Shown here in pieces: positions 36,938 to 46,472 of a stretch of DNA of 64,000 nucleotides; position 1 is the first letter of the stretch, and every line of letters begins with the position of its first letter. The DNA is from an uncultured Alphaproteobacteria bacterium. GTDB taxonomy: Bacteria > Pseudomonadota > Alphaproteobacteria > HIMB59. Below the pieces are notes generated by a model. That model made no database searches. It was not told the origin of the DNA and saw only the letters and a program-made list of their open reading frames with translations. The position numbers and the translations under genes were made by a program. The DNA is taken from positions 1-64,000 of the forward strand of contig CABYGG010000001.1 in the NCBI GenBank assembly GCA_902518505.1, given 5' to 3'.

Positions 36938-37762
36938 ATGGGTACAGCCTTTTACTTATCTCTTAACTCTATACCAGCTATCTTTATTCTAGGAATCTTT
37001 TTACTTAGAGAGAAAAAAAAAGAGCCTATATCAATAGTATTATCTGCTTTCGCTTTGACCTATATTATAGTCATACCATTAGATATATTAATTAGCATTG
37101 TAGATCCTTTTCTTGATACAAACTTTCAAAATAAAGAGGCAAACCCTTTTTTAACAGATGAGGTTTTTTATAAACATTATTATTCTATTTTTGCTTTTTT
37201 TAGAGCAGCTTTTCTTGAAGAATTTTTGAAATTCTCAGTATTATTTTTATTTATTTATCAAAATACTAATTTTGATGAACTATCTGATGGTGTAATTTAC
37301 GGTGCAGCAGTAGGCTTGGGTTATGCTGTTGTAGAAAACTATAATTATCTTTTTAATTATTATTTATATGACACACCTATGCTTTATTTTATTCAAGACA
37401 GATGGTGGGCATTAATTGCACATGTAACTCTAGGCATTATTATGGGAATACTTCTGGCTAAATCAAGATTGTTAAATGTCAATAAATACCTAACGTTATT
37501 TTCATCCTTGTGTGTCCCAATATTTTTACATGGACTTCACAATTATACTTACGATAGTAAAATACTTTATGAAAACAATATTCATTTTTATTTACTAATA
37601 TTTTATTTTCTTGTAATTCTGCTTTCCTTAGTATTTTTACCAAAATTAGAGACTTATAAATTTAGATATGAAAAAAATTCAATTTATGGCGACTATATCA
37701 AGATTTCTTTTTGTGGTTTAATTTTTTCATTGATATTAGCAATATTTTTTGGTTTCATTTAG
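36938..37762 (+). CDS. PrsW-like glutamic intramembrane protease
   Basis: This 274-residue polytopic protein has the PrsW motifs: EEFLK (94-98, the catalytic glutamate pair), DGVIYGAAVGLGYAVVEN (117-134), a membrane histidine (His162 in AHVTLG) and a late HGLHNY motif. PrsW cleaves anti-sigma factors in Bacillus. The gene starts 26 bases after the channel gene, so the two are probably co-expressed and may share a signalling role. The substrate is unknown. Confidence 0.82.
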   Translation: MGTAFYLSLNSIPAIFILGIFLLREKKKEPISIVLSAFALTYIIVIPLDILISIVDPFLDTNFQNKEANPFLTDEVFYKHYYSIFAFFRAAFLEEFLKFSVLFLFIYQNTNFDELSDGVIYGAAVGLGYAVVENYNYLFNYYLYDTPMLYFIQDRWWALIAHVTLGIIMGILLAKSRLLNVNKYLTLFSSLCVPIFLHGLHNYTYDSKILYENNIHFYLLIFYFLVILLSLVFLPKLETYKFRYEKNSIYGDYIKISFCGLIFSLILAIFFGFI

Positions 37763-37764
37763 TT

Positions 37765-38352
37765 ATGAAAATAATCAAATGTATATTTTTTTTAGTTATA
37801 TTGAACATATCCACAAATTCTTTTGCAGGCAAAGATGATCCTATTTTCTTTGATGAGGTAGGTGGCTGGGAAATTGGTATCCTTCCGCACCTAAATTTTG
37901 GTTGCTATACATCGTCACCAATATATGAAGACGGCGAAATGTTATCAGTTTATGTAGATAACAGACAAAACGCGAAAAACGTTTACTTGCATCTTGTTAA
38001 CCCTTTGTGGAGCAGTTTAAGAGTTGGTGATATTCATGAAATGGGTGTAATTTTCGAACCATTTTCTGATAAATGGATTGGTGAAGCAGAAGTTGTGAGT
38101 TATGGCGATCATAAAGGAATTGAATTCATAGTTGGCACAGAATTCCTTACCACCTTTGCAGAAATGGACTCAATTAGATTTACATATAATGACAGAGACT
38201 TATTAGGTTTAATTTTGGATGGTAGTTATAATGCAGCGGTTTCTCTTGTAGAGTGCCAGCAATTAGTTGCTGAAGCTGCGTCTTCAGGAAACAGTTTAAG
38301 TATGAAAAGGGAATTAAAAAAACCATCCACCAGGGATCCTTTTAGACAGTAA
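37765..38352 (+). CDS. Secreted protein, IalB-like layout
   Basis: The 195-residue product from ATG 37765 has a signal peptide ending STNSFA and a mature domain that starts GGWEIGI. One cysteine (FGCYTS) is near the start and one (VECQQL) near the end of the domain. That layout resembles invasion-associated locus B proteins, although I cannot confirm homology. It starts 2 bases after the PrsW-like gene. Confidence 0.6.
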   Translation: MKIIKCIFFLVILNISTNSFAGKDDPIFFDEVGGWEIGILPHLNFGCYTSSPIYEDGEMLSVYVDNRQNAKNVYLHLVNPLWSSLRVGDIHEMGVIFEPFSDKWIGEAEVVSYGDHKGIEFIVGTEFLTTFAEMDSIRFTYNDRDLLGLILDGSYNAAVSLVECQQLVAEAASSGNSLSMKRELKKPSTRDPFRQ

Positions 38353-38356
38353 TTAT

Positions 38357-39109
38357 TTGAGACTAAGGCTTGTTCATTTAAAGAACTCTATCAATTTTTT
38401 TGATTACTCAACTTTAAAAAGAGTAGTTGATCTCGCAATTTTTTTAACAATTTTTGCACTAATAGCTTCAGTAATCTCGATTAGTTATGAAATAAAAATA
38501 AATGATATTTCTTTGCAAATATCTAAAGAGCAAACAAAACAAAGAATTTATAATCAATGGGTACAGTTGATTAGTGAAAACCTCCATAAGTCTGACAGGA
38601 GATTTACCCAAACTTCTGACATTATAAATATTACCTATGAAACATTCGAAAAAGAAATTGATCGAGAACAAACAATAACATTTAGAATTTTCCAAATTCT
38701 TAATCAAATGCCAACTCAACTTAAAAATTCAGCTAGAGATATGAAATACAATTTCACAAATGAACAATTATCTAAATATGACATTGAAGAATTAGAGGAG
38801 GGGTACAATAAAGCAGTTGAAGTTCTTAAAAGTACTGATTTTAATAGTGAAGATCCTAATACTGATTTCAGAACTTTTCAAAGAAATTTAATAGACTCTA
38901 TTTTTGAAACTAGGGGCTTACTTGAAAATGCCTTAAGTATATTTCAATCTGCTAAAAATGAAGTCGATAAAAAAATAATAGATCTTAATTTAAAAAAAAA
39001 TGAAACATCTCAACTATCGACAAATATCATTTTAATTTCATTTGTTTTGCAATTATTAATTTTCATCGTAATTCAGTTTGTGGATATTAGAAGCAGTGAA
39101 GAAGTCTAG
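38357..39109 (+). CDS. Two-helix membrane protein with coiled-coil middle
   Basis: This 250-residue protein has one membrane helix near each end (about 24-46 and 222-243) and a charged helical region between them, probably periplasmic. The topology recalls sensor or scaffold proteins such as four-helix-bundle sensor domains. The TTG start is 4 bases after the previous stop. The next gene has the same layout. Confidence 0.6.
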   Translation: MRLRLVHLKNSINFFDYSTLKRVVDLAIFLTIFALIASVISISYEIKINDISLQISKEQTKQRIYNQWVQLISENLHKSDRRFTQTSDIINITYETFEKEIDREQTITFRIFQILNQMPTQLKNSARDMKYNFTNEQLSKYDIEELEEGYNKAVEVLKSTDFNSEDPNTDFRTFQRNLIDSIFETRGLLENALSIFQSAKNEVDKKIIDLNLKKNETSQLSTNIILISFVLQLLIFIVIQFVDIRSSEEV

Positions 39110-39740
39110 TAAAATTAGCAAAAGAGGTTTCATAATCTTGATCATAGCTGGTGTTTTACAATTTGGATCTTTGGCAATTCAACAATATGTTGTTCAAGCA
39201 GAGGGGAATATTAGAAACATGCAGGAAAGAATACCAGAGTTAAATAATAAATTTCAAAATATACAATCCTCTTATTTTTCACTTACATCTTTAAACAGTG
39301 AGTATTTAGAGTCAATTCAAATGTCAATAAATTTTGGATTATATAGTGATAATTTATTATCTAATTTGAAATTTTATACTTCAAATTTTATGGAAATAGT
39401 GATTTCAAATAAATATGTAAAAGAGTTCATAGATCCAGTCTCCATAAAAAATTTTGATAGTTTAAAAAAAAATGTTGAAGAATTAGAAGTTGATAATTTA
39501 AACAGTTATTCCATTTTTGAAGATTATTTATACGAAATTATGAAATTTTATAGAGTTTTGCGAAAAGAAGCAGGTGCTACTTTAGGAGAAATTGATAATC
39601 TAAATATTGAAATTAATAATGCGAATAATAATAAACAAATTTACTTACTTTTTTCTATTGTTTTAGAGATTTTATCTTTTTTATTAATCTTAATTTTTTT
39701 TAGATTATTCATTCAGAAAAACCTAATTAAAAAAATTTAA
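39096..39740 (+). CDS. Two-helix membrane protein, similar layout to upstream gene
   Basis: From GTG 39096 the product has 214 residues, with a helix near the N-terminus (GFIILIIAGVLQFGSLAI), a long charged helical middle and a C-terminal helix. It overlaps the previous gene by 14 bases. The shared topology suggests a heteromeric pair or old duplication. The start could also be TTG 39078. A 30-bp palindrome follows the gene. Confidence 0.58.
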   Translation: MKKSSKISKRGFIILIIAGVLQFGSLAIQQYVVQAEGNIRNMQERIPELNNKFQNIQSSYFSLTSLNSEYLESIQMSINFGLYSDNLLSNLKFYTSNFMEIVISNKYVKEFIDPVSIKNFDSLKKNVEELEVDNLNSYSIFEDYLYEIMKFYRVLRKEAGATLGEIDNLNIEINNANNNKQIYLLFSIVLEILSFLLILIFFRLFIQKNLIKKI

Positions 39741-39747
39741 TTGAAAT

Positions 39748-39777
39748 ATCAAGCACCCTTTTAAAAGGGTGCTTGAT
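39748..39777. terminator. 30-bp perfect palindrome after the channel-protease gene run
   Basis: ATCAAGCACCC and GGGTGCTTGAT flank TTTTAAAA as a perfect 30-bp palindrome, 7 bases after the stop codon. As RNA it gives a 13-bp stem with a 4-base loop. No long T-tract follows, so it may be a terminator of limited strength or an end-protecting hairpin between the channel genes and the restriction operon. Confidence 0.6.
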
Positions 39778-39808
39778 CCGGCACATTAACATACAGAAAG
39801 GAGTCAAA

Positions 39809-39859
39809 ATGCTAAACAATAAACATAAAGACAATTCTAATTTAATTTTTTCAAAATAA
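39809..39859 (+). CDS. Possible 16-residue leader peptide
   Basis: An ATG at 39809 follows GAAAGGAGTCAAA, a good ribosome-binding site, and encodes 16 residues before a stop. It lies just upstream of operator site 3 and the nuclease gene. It may be a leader peptide or a chance frame. Confidence 0.2.
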   Translation: MLNNKHKDNSNLIFSK

Positions 39860-39866
39860 ACTTTTA

Positions 39867-39892
39867 GTGAAATGATTATCCATTTTTTTCAC
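39867..39892. promoter_or_regulatory. GTGAAA-N14-TTTCAC palindrome, site 3
   Basis: TAGTGAAA and TTTCACTA flank the same 14-base spacer. The site ends 35 bases before the ATG of the Cas4/RecB-like nuclease at 39928, which is the first gene of the restriction-type operon. Confidence 0.7.
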
Positions 39893-39927
39893 TACAACTA
39901 ATCCCCAAATTTTGTTTTAATATCAGC

Positions 39928-40758
39928 ATGATTAGCCTTAAAAGAAACGGTAAAGGTGAAATTCAATTGGCTAAGGGCAAGCGTGTTCGACAGAGTTCTA
40001 TGTACAAACCTGGACAAAGCTCTCCTTTTAAAATAAGTAGGTCAAAATTTTCAGATTTTATTGATTGTCCAAGATGTTTTTACTTAGATAGAGTCAAAGG
40101 CCTAGACTCACCATCTGTGCCAGGTTGGTCACTAAATGTGGCAGTTGATGAACTATTAAAAAAAGAATTTGATATTTATCGCGATGAACAAAAACCTCAT
40201 CCTATTTTTATTGATAACAATTTAAAATTTGTTCCTTTCAAACATCCTGATTTAGATAAATGGAGAGACTCTAGAACAGGAGGAATTTCATATGAAGATG
40301 AAAATACAAATTTGATTATTCAAGGAGGTGTTGATGATATTTGGTTTGATAATGATACAAACCAATTGGTTGTGGCCGATTATAAAGCTCAATCTAGTAG
40401 TGCAGCTTTAGAAAAAAATACTTATCTATCTAGCCCGTATCATCAATCATATAAAACTCAAATGGAGATATATGTACATATTCTAAAAAAAATGGGATTT
40501 GAGGTATCTTCAAAAACATATTTTGTTGTTTGTAATGCACGGAAAAATTTAGAAAGATTTGATTCTAATATGCAATTTGATGTAAAATTAATTGAGTATG
40601 AAGCTGACACTTCATGGGTTGAGGAGAAGATTATTGAAATGAAAAAAGTACTAGACTCAGAAATATTTCCAAACCCTAATCCTTGTTGTATGAATTGTGC
40701 GTATGTTAACCTCTCTAAAAATTTTTACAAAGAAACCCTTATAAAAAGTAATGACTGA
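39928..40758 (+). CDS. Cas4/RecB-like PD-(D/E)XK nuclease
   Basis: This 276-residue protein has the RecB-family nuclease core: IIQGGVDDIWF (Asp136/Asp137), VVADYKA (Asp151-x-Lys153) and QMEIYVHIL (the QxxxY motif). Cysteines at 47 and 50 (DCPRCFY) and a C-terminal CCMNC could hold a 4Fe-4S cluster, as in Cas4 and AddB. It likely acts as a 5'-3' or single-strand exonuclease. It is the first gene of the operon and overlaps the Z1 gene by 8 bases. Confidence 0.82.
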   Translation: MISLKRNGKGEIQLAKGKRVRQSSMYKPGQSSPFKISRSKFSDFIDCPRCFYLDRVKGLDSPSVPGWSLNVAVDELLKKEFDIYRDEQKPHPIFIDNNLKFVPFKHPDLDKWRDSRTGGISYEDENTNLIIQGGVDDIWFDNDTNQLVVADYKAQSSSAALEKNTYLSSPYHQSYKTQMEIYVHILKKMGFEVSSKTYFVVCNARKNLERFDSNMQFDVKLIEYEADTSWVEEKIIEMKKVLDSEIFPNPNPCCMNCAYVNLSKNFYKETLIKSND

Positions 40759-43537
40759 CGACAATCTTACAAAAATGATTAGAGATTCGATTGATAATGA
40801 AAATCGTAAAGGAATTAAACTAGAAGAAATAGAGACAACCTTAAAAAAATATTACGCTAAAAGCTATCATTTAATTATAGAGGAACAAATTAATGAAATT
40901 AGACAGGATATGGAAGATATTATATCTTATAATGGTCAGTGCGCTATTAACGATCCTGAAAATATAAAATGGTACTCAAAAAAAACACGTAATTTTGAAA
41001 ATTGGAACTTATACAAAAGCCATCTCAAAAATAGAAAAAAACCTTTATCTGAAAAAGCAATTGAGGATATTGATTTTTATACAGATAAAATTATTGCAAA
41101 TTGTTCTGATCCAGGTTCACCTAAAGTTAATTCAAAAGGCTTAGTTGTAGGATACGTACAGAGTGGAAAAACTGCAAATTTTATTGGTTTATTGGCTAAA
41201 GCAGCTGACGTTGGCTATAATTTGATTATAGTTTTAACTGGAACTAAAGAAAAGCTCAGAAGCCAAACCCAAACTAGGATTGATAACGACTTATGTTCAT
41301 TAAATCCTGGAAAATTAGTGCTTAAAACATATGTAAATAAAGACTTTAGAAAACCACCTGATAGCCCTGAGGCATGGTTTAACTCTACAAATCAAACGTC
41401 ACTTTTGATTGTAAAAAAAAACAAGACAATTCTTTCAAACTTTATTGACTGGGTAAAATATGGAAAAACTTCAACTGAATTTAATAAAGTTGAAACCGTT
41501 GAGGCTGTTAGATCGCAAGCTAAAACTCTAATTATTGATGATGAGGCAGATGAAGCCAGCATAAATGTATCCAGACACGATGACATGAGCCAAATATATG
41601 AAAAAATAGTAACAATTAGACAGATACTGCCAAAGTCAGCGTTTGTAGGATTTACTGCAACACCATTTGCCAATGTTCTTATTGATCACAAAACATTTGA
41701 TGGACACAATCTTTATCCAAATAATTTTATTATAAATCTACCAAAGCCTTCTGGTTACTTTGGAGCACAAGAGGTTTTTGGAAGAAGACGAACCCAATCT
41801 GAAATTGATGATGTTGGAACTGATGAAGATATTGAAGGAATAAATGTAATTAGAGACATACCACATCATGAAATATTGGATCTTAAACCGCAAAGAAATA
41901 GTTTAGTTGATGACTTCAAACCTAAAATAAATAAAACCCTTAGAACAGCAATTGATTATTTTCTTATCTCAACTTGTATTAAAATTGCGAGACTTGGGAA
42001 GCTTGATCATACCACAATGTTTGTTCATACACATGTTAGAGCAAAAATTCAAATTAAAACCATTAAAATCATAATAAAATATATACAAGAGATACGATCA
42101 AAATTTGAAAATGAAAATATAGAATTAATGGGTCACTTAAAAAATTTATGGGATGAAGAAATTTACAAAGTAGAGAGAAAAGATAATGAAAAAAAAATAG
42201 AGTTCAAAGAAGCAATGAATTTTTTTGATTATGTTTCTGAAAATTTGATTGTAACAATGGTAAACACATCTCGGGATGCAAGAGAATTACCTAAATTAGA
42301 TTATAAAAAAGAACACGAAGATGAACCGGGAAAGATATATCTTGTAGTTGGAGGAAATATTTTATCTAGAGGTTTAACTTTAGAGGGCCTTACTGTTAGT
42401 TATTTTTTAAGAACTAGTTCAATGTACGATACTCTCCTACAAATGGGAAGATGGTTTGGATTTAGAAATGAATACAGTGATTTACCAAGAATTTGGACCA
42501 CTGAGGGAATTAAAAAAAATTTTTATCATCTTGCTCAAGTTGAGCAAGAAATTAGAGAAGAAATGAGTATGTACAACAATTGGGGAGTTAATCCTTTAAA
42601 TTACAAAATTAGAATTAGGATCATTCCTAAGATGCAAGTTACTTCAAGATTAAAAATGAAAGATGCAGAGACAAATAAAAGATACAGTTTAAATACTCAA
42701 AGATCTGAAATTACAGTTTTTGATCCTAAAAACTTAGAAATACTTAACCACAATATAAAAACTGTAAAATCACTTTTTGAAAAAAATTCTTCTAAACTAA
42801 TGCCTTATAAACACCAATTTATTATAAGAGGTGTAAAGAACTCTGACATCAGAGAGTTTTTAGATTCCGAAAATAATAATAGATTCATAATAAATAAAGG
42901 AGAGCCAAGTATAAATCCCGTTACATTGATTAAATATTTAGATGAATTAACAAAAGAAAACCTCTTGAGCGATTGGAATATTGTTTTTGACTCACTTAAC
43001 TCTGAATCAAAAAAATTGGGACAATTAAAAATTTCAAATGATTTAATTTTAAATTGCAGAAAAAGATCGGAATTATTAGATAAATCTAATTATATATATT
43101 TCAAACATATCACCTCAGAGAGAGATTACTTTGCTGATATTGAAGAGGAAGTCCTTGAATCTATAAAAGACCAATCAATAATAAAAAAATTAGAAGTCTT
43201 TAACATTGCAAACAAAAGTAATTTAAAACTTAAAAATCAAAATAAAATTAATAACGAAGATAAGGTTATTTATAGATTATTATTTGCACAAAAAACTGGG
43301 ATGATATTTATTGTGCCAATTTCAAAAGACTCTGATTCTGTTGATGCCGTTCAACATCTGATATCATTTATGATTGTTTTACCTCCCCTTAATCCAAGAA
43401 AAGATTCTTTACATGCAACAACCCAACCATTATTAAGATCAAATTATATATCTGGGATTCCAGACGAAGAGTATGGAGAGTTAGAAGAAGAGGTAGAAGA
43501 CGATTTTGAGGAAGAGGCGGATGATAATGACGAATAA
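40751..43537 (+). CDS. Z1-domain superfamily 2-like ATPase
   Basis: This 928-residue protein has Walker A GYVQSGKT (134-141), a DEAD-like box LIIDDEADEA (about 258-267), motif III GFTATPFAN (about 299-307) and the Z1 signature GGNILSRGLTLEGL with LQMGRWFGFR (about 534-570). Z1 ATPases occur in restriction-type operons together with MORC-like GHKL ATPases and are thought to translocate or remodel DNA. The gene is complete, and its C-terminal end is strongly acidic. Confidence 0.9.
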   Translation: MTDDNLTKMIRDSIDNENRKGIKLEEIETTLKKYYAKSYHLIIEEQINEIRQDMEDIISYNGQCAINDPENIKWYSKKTRNFENWNLYKSHLKNRKKPLSEKAIEDIDFYTDKIIANCSDPGSPKVNSKGLVVGYVQSGKTANFIGLLAKAADVGYNLIIVLTGTKEKLRSQTQTRIDNDLCSLNPGKLVLKTYVNKDFRKPPDSPEAWFNSTNQTSLLIVKKNKTILSNFIDWVKYGKTSTEFNKVETVEAVRSQAKTLIIDDEADEASINVSRHDDMSQIYEKIVTIRQILPKSAFVGFTATPFANVLIDHKTFDGHNLYPNNFIINLPKPSGYFGAQEVFGRRRTQSEIDDVGTDEDIEGINVIRDIPHHEILDLKPQRNSLVDDFKPKINKTLRTAIDYFLISTCIKIARLGKLDHTTMFVHTHVRAKIQIKTIKIIIKYIQEIRSKFENENIELMGHLKNLWDEEIYKVERKDNEKKIEFKEAMNFFDYVSENLIVTMVNTSRDARELPKLDYKKEHEDEPGKIYLVVGGNILSRGLTLEGLTVSYFLRTSSMYDTLLQMGRWFGFRNEYSDLPRIWTTEGIKKNFYHLAQVEQEIREEMSMYNNWGVNPLNYKIRIRIIPKMQVTSRLKMKDAETNKRYSLNTQRSEITVFDPKNLEILNHNIKTVKSLFEKNSSKLMPYKHQFIIRGVKNSDIREFLDSENNNRFIINKGEPSINPVTLIKYLDELTKENLLSDWNIVFDSLNSESKKLGQLKISNDLILNCRKRSELLDKSNYIYFKHITSERDYFADIEEEVLESIKDQSIIKKLEVFNIANKSNLKLKNQNKINNEDKVIYRLLFAQKTGMIFIVPISKDSDSVDAVQHLISFMIVLPPLNPRKDSLHATTQPLLRSNYISGIPDEEYGELEEEVEDDFEEEADDNDE

Positions 43538-44573
43538 TATTGAGAAAAATAAATTTGAACTTGAATGTAAATTAGAAACTGAAAAAAGATGGAGAGCCTT
43601 GCTTGCAAAAAAAAATGAAAATAATAATGAGCCCTTTTATTATATACCTTTCGATAATACAAATATTATAAGTTTTTTTGCAATAGATAATGAAGGAACA
43701 AGAAAAATTTATTTACCATTAACAAACCAAATAAATTTTAAACAAGACAAAAGGTCAGCCAGTATTCAAGTTTTAAAAAGTATTAATGAATTATTTGACA
43801 AAGAACATAAAGAATATATAGAAATTTGTTGCTTAAACCCTGATAGTTCAGATTTTATCTATAATAAATTTAATACTTTAATATCTATGATTTTTACTTC
43901 TATAAAGTTTGATCAAATAGATAATTACTCGGCAGTAAAAAATACTATTCAAGAATGGAGAGATTTTTTAAGGCTAGTTAAAAAAAAACACCTATCAATT
44001 GAAGAAGTTAGGGGCCTTATAGGAGAGCTACATTTTTTGAATGACTTATTAGCTATAGATAAAAATTTATTTGAGTCTTGGCATGGCCCCGAAGCAGAAA
44101 GGCATGACTTTCGACAGAATAATATTTCTGTTGAAGTAAAAACAACAAGCTCAAAAAATAAAATTGTAAAAATTAGCTCATTAGAACAGCTTGAAAAGCC
44201 AAATGATACAGAGCTTTTTTGTCAGTTTTATCAACTAGAGCAAGACGATAAGGGTTTTTCTATTCCTTCGCTTATAGATAAAATTATGGAAACACATGGT
44301 ATCAGTAAAATTGATATTGAAAGAAAATTGAATGATCTTAATTACGATTTTAATGACAGAAAATATTACGAAAACGAAAAATATAAGTTTAGAATTTTAA
44401 ATAACTATTTTTATATGGTAGATGATAATTTTCCAAAAATAATAAGAAATTCATTTAAAGAAAATAAAATTCCAAAAGGAGTAATGGGTTTAGAATACAA
44501 GATAGATATAAATGGACTTGATGAAAAATCCATAGAAGATAAAGAAATTATTCTGACTAAGATGGCTAAATAA
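43527..44573 (+). CDS. DUF4420 PD-(D/E)XK motif protein
   Basis: The product (348 residues from ATG 43527) has GLIGELHFLNDLL, ESWHGPEAERHDF and ISVEVKTTSS. This is the pattern of DUF4420, in which the Asp of HDF and the Glu-x-Lys of EVKT form a PD-(D/E)XK nuclease site. ATG 43527 is preferred over 43521 because of its spacing from AGAGGCGG. It overlaps the Z1 gene by 11 bases, in the same order as in known MORC/Z1 systems. Confidence 0.85.
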   Translation: MTNNIEKNKFELECKLETEKRWRALLAKKNENNNEPFYYIPFDNTNIISFFAIDNEGTRKIYLPLTNQINFKQDKRSASIQVLKSINELFDKEHKEYIEICCLNPDSSDFIYNKFNTLISMIFTSIKFDQIDNYSAVKNTIQEWRDFLRLVKKKHLSIEEVRGLIGELHFLNDLLAIDKNLFESWHGPEAERHDFRQNNISVEVKTTSSKNKIVKISSLEQLEKPNDTELFCQFYQLEQDDKGFSIPSLIDKIMETHGISKIDIERKLNDLNYDFNDRKYYENEKYKFRILNNYFYMVDDNFPKIIRNSFKENKIPKGVMGLEYKIDINGLDEKSIEDKEIILTKMAK

Positions 44574-46471
44574 TGAAGTGGCTTTCTCAAAAAAATGATC
44601 CAATGGGTGGAATGAGCTCCAGAGGCTACTTAAATAGTTTAGGTAGGCCCTCTTTAGATCCTTTAATTGTGATGATACGTGAGTCTGTTCAAAATTCTTG
44701 GGATGCCAAAAAATCAAAATCTGATTTTATTGATTACACTCTTTATGTAAATCGATATACCAATGAAGAAAAAAATTTCTTAAAACAAAAAATATTTAAC
44801 CAACCCTTAAAAGAAATTCCTAATTTAGAAAAAATTGATGATTTTAATAATTATTTTTTAATTGAAGATAAAAATACTGACGGTTTAACCGGACCAGTAA
44901 TTGCTACTGAAAAAAAAAGAGGACAGGACTCTGATTATGTAGATTTTATTTTAGATTTTGGTGCAGAGAGAGACAAGGATTTTGGAGGTGGTACCTATGG
45001 TTTTGGCAAGACCGCATTTCATAAAGTAAGTAAAATTCAAACTATATTTGTTTTTACCAAAACAATTTTTCAAGGAAAATTATCAACCAGGTTTATAGGT
45101 TATTGTATTGGTAAAGCCAACGAAACGAATAATGGTAGATGCTGGTTTGGAACGCCAGATCAAACTAATAACTTAGTATTACCTTTACTTGATAATGAAG
45201 CAAAGGAGGTAGCCAGAAAACTAGGGTTCAAAAATGTAGATGATGAAAGTACAGGCACATCAATTATGGTCCCTTTTCCTGAAATGGGTTCATTCAGTGA
45301 AAGAGATTCTTTAAAAAATCGAAATGATTATGAATGTTTTATCTTTATGCTAAGTGCAATTTATTGGAATTTATGGCCTAAAATGATCAATTTTAATGAT
45401 GAAAATCAACCACCTATAAATTTTAAAGCATTTTTTCACGATAAAAAATTTGATTTATTTCATCCAAATGAGCATCCTTTATTATCAAATTTTGTTCAAT
45501 CATATTTTAATTATTTTGAACTAAGTAAAGATAAAAAAAAGGTAATATCAGAAAAAAACTTAATTTCTGAGTTCATTAGGCACAATGGTCTTAAAAAAGA
45601 TATTGGGATTTTATCTGCATTTGGTCATCCAGAAATAGATAAAAATTTATCAAAAGAAGATGATTTTAAATATGATTTGATGAAATCAATTTTTGAAACA
45701 TCTCCTAATAAAAAAGATAATGATATTAAAAGTCATCACATAGCTCTAATGAGGTCCACTGAGCTTGTGATAAAATATCATGAGGGTCCTGAAAATGTAG
45801 AGTCAAATTACTCAGGAGTATTTATTGTTAACCGTTCTCAAGATATAGATGATGCTTTTGCAGAGTCTGAACCTCCTACACATGACGATTGGTCAATTGA
45901 CCAATTACAAGGTGATCAGAAAAAAATTGTTCGACACACTTTTAATCAAATTAAAATTAAAATTAATGAAATGATTAATATAGATACTTTCGATGATAGT
46001 GCAGAAAATGAATTTGATACAGTATTGGATTTAGCATATCACTTTGGAAATATTTTAATGCCGCTTTCATCTGGGGTTGCTCCTGCTAAAGATATAAAAA
46101 TCAAGCCCCCTAAACAAACAATCAAAAAAAAATCAATTGACGGTTTTATCAATATATCTAAAAACCCTTTAATTGAAAAAAATGGTGGTAAAAAAATATT
46201 CAAAATCTCTTTTACTCCAAATATCATAAATAAAAATAAAATTTTTAATCTTATAACCTCAGTAAATACATGCATTGAAAATAATTCTATTGAATTATCT
46301 GGTCCAAATAATTCTAAAGAGCCTAAATTTTTATTTTGGTTAAATGAAAATAACCAAAAAATTGAAAAAAAAGATTGTCCAATCGATCATCGTTCTTCAG
46401 GAACAAATTGGATAGTAGCCTACGAGGTTCCAAATAATATCTCAATTAGTGTAGATGTTAATTTAAGTTAA
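44573..46471 (+). CDS. GHKL ATPase, prokaryotic MORC-like
   Basis: This 632-residue protein has the N-box IRESVQNSWDAK with Glu37, Asn41 and Asp44, a G1-like NTDGLTG segment and the G2 box GGGTYGFGKTAF, as in GHKL ATPases (MutL, Hsp90, gyrase B, MORC). The second half holds no known domain. Its place after Z1 and DUF4420 fits the prokaryotic MORC group described by Iyer, Abhiman and Aravind in 2008. It shares 1 base with the upstream gene. Confidence 0.85.
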   Translation: MKWLSQKNDPMGGMSSRGYLNSLGRPSLDPLIVMIRESVQNSWDAKKSKSDFIDYTLYVNRYTNEEKNFLKQKIFNQPLKEIPNLEKIDDFNNYFLIEDKNTDGLTGPVIATEKKRGQDSDYVDFILDFGAERDKDFGGGTYGFGKTAFHKVSKIQTIFVFTKTIFQGKLSTRFIGYCIGKANETNNGRCWFGTPDQTNNLVLPLLDNEAKEVARKLGFKNVDDESTGTSIMVPFPEMGSFSERDSLKNRNDYECFIFMLSAIYWNLWPKMINFNDENQPPINFKAFFHDKKFDLFHPNEHPLLSNFVQSYFNYFELSKDKKKVISEKNLISEFIRHNGLKKDIGILSAFGHPEIDKNLSKEDDFKYDLMKSIFETSPNKKDNDIKSHHIALMRSTELVIKYHEGPENVESNYSGVFIVNRSQDIDDAFAESEPPTHDDWSIDQLQGDQKKIVRHTFNQIKIKINEMINIDTFDDSAENEFDTVLDLAYHFGNILMPLSSGVAPAKDIKIKPPKQTIKKKSIDGFINISKNPLIEKNGGKKIFKISFTPNIINKNKIFNLITSVNTCIENNSIELSGPNNSKEPKFLFWLNENNQKIEKKDCPIDHRSSGTNWIVAYEVPNNISISVDVNLS

Positions 46472-46472
46472 G

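Noticed and set aside
39748-39790. The tRNA-like sequence and the DNA after the 30-bp palindrome share TGATCCGGC, which could be direct repeats marking an inserted segment (about 32.0-39.8 kb).
   Set aside because: Only 9 bases are shared, the flanking bases differ, and there is no integrase gene between the copies, so chance is likely.
39928-40758. A CRISPR-Cas system, suggested by the Cas4-like nuclease.
   Set aside because: There is no repeat-spacer array and no other cas gene in the window. The nuclease overlaps the Z1 gene and belongs to the restriction-type operon.
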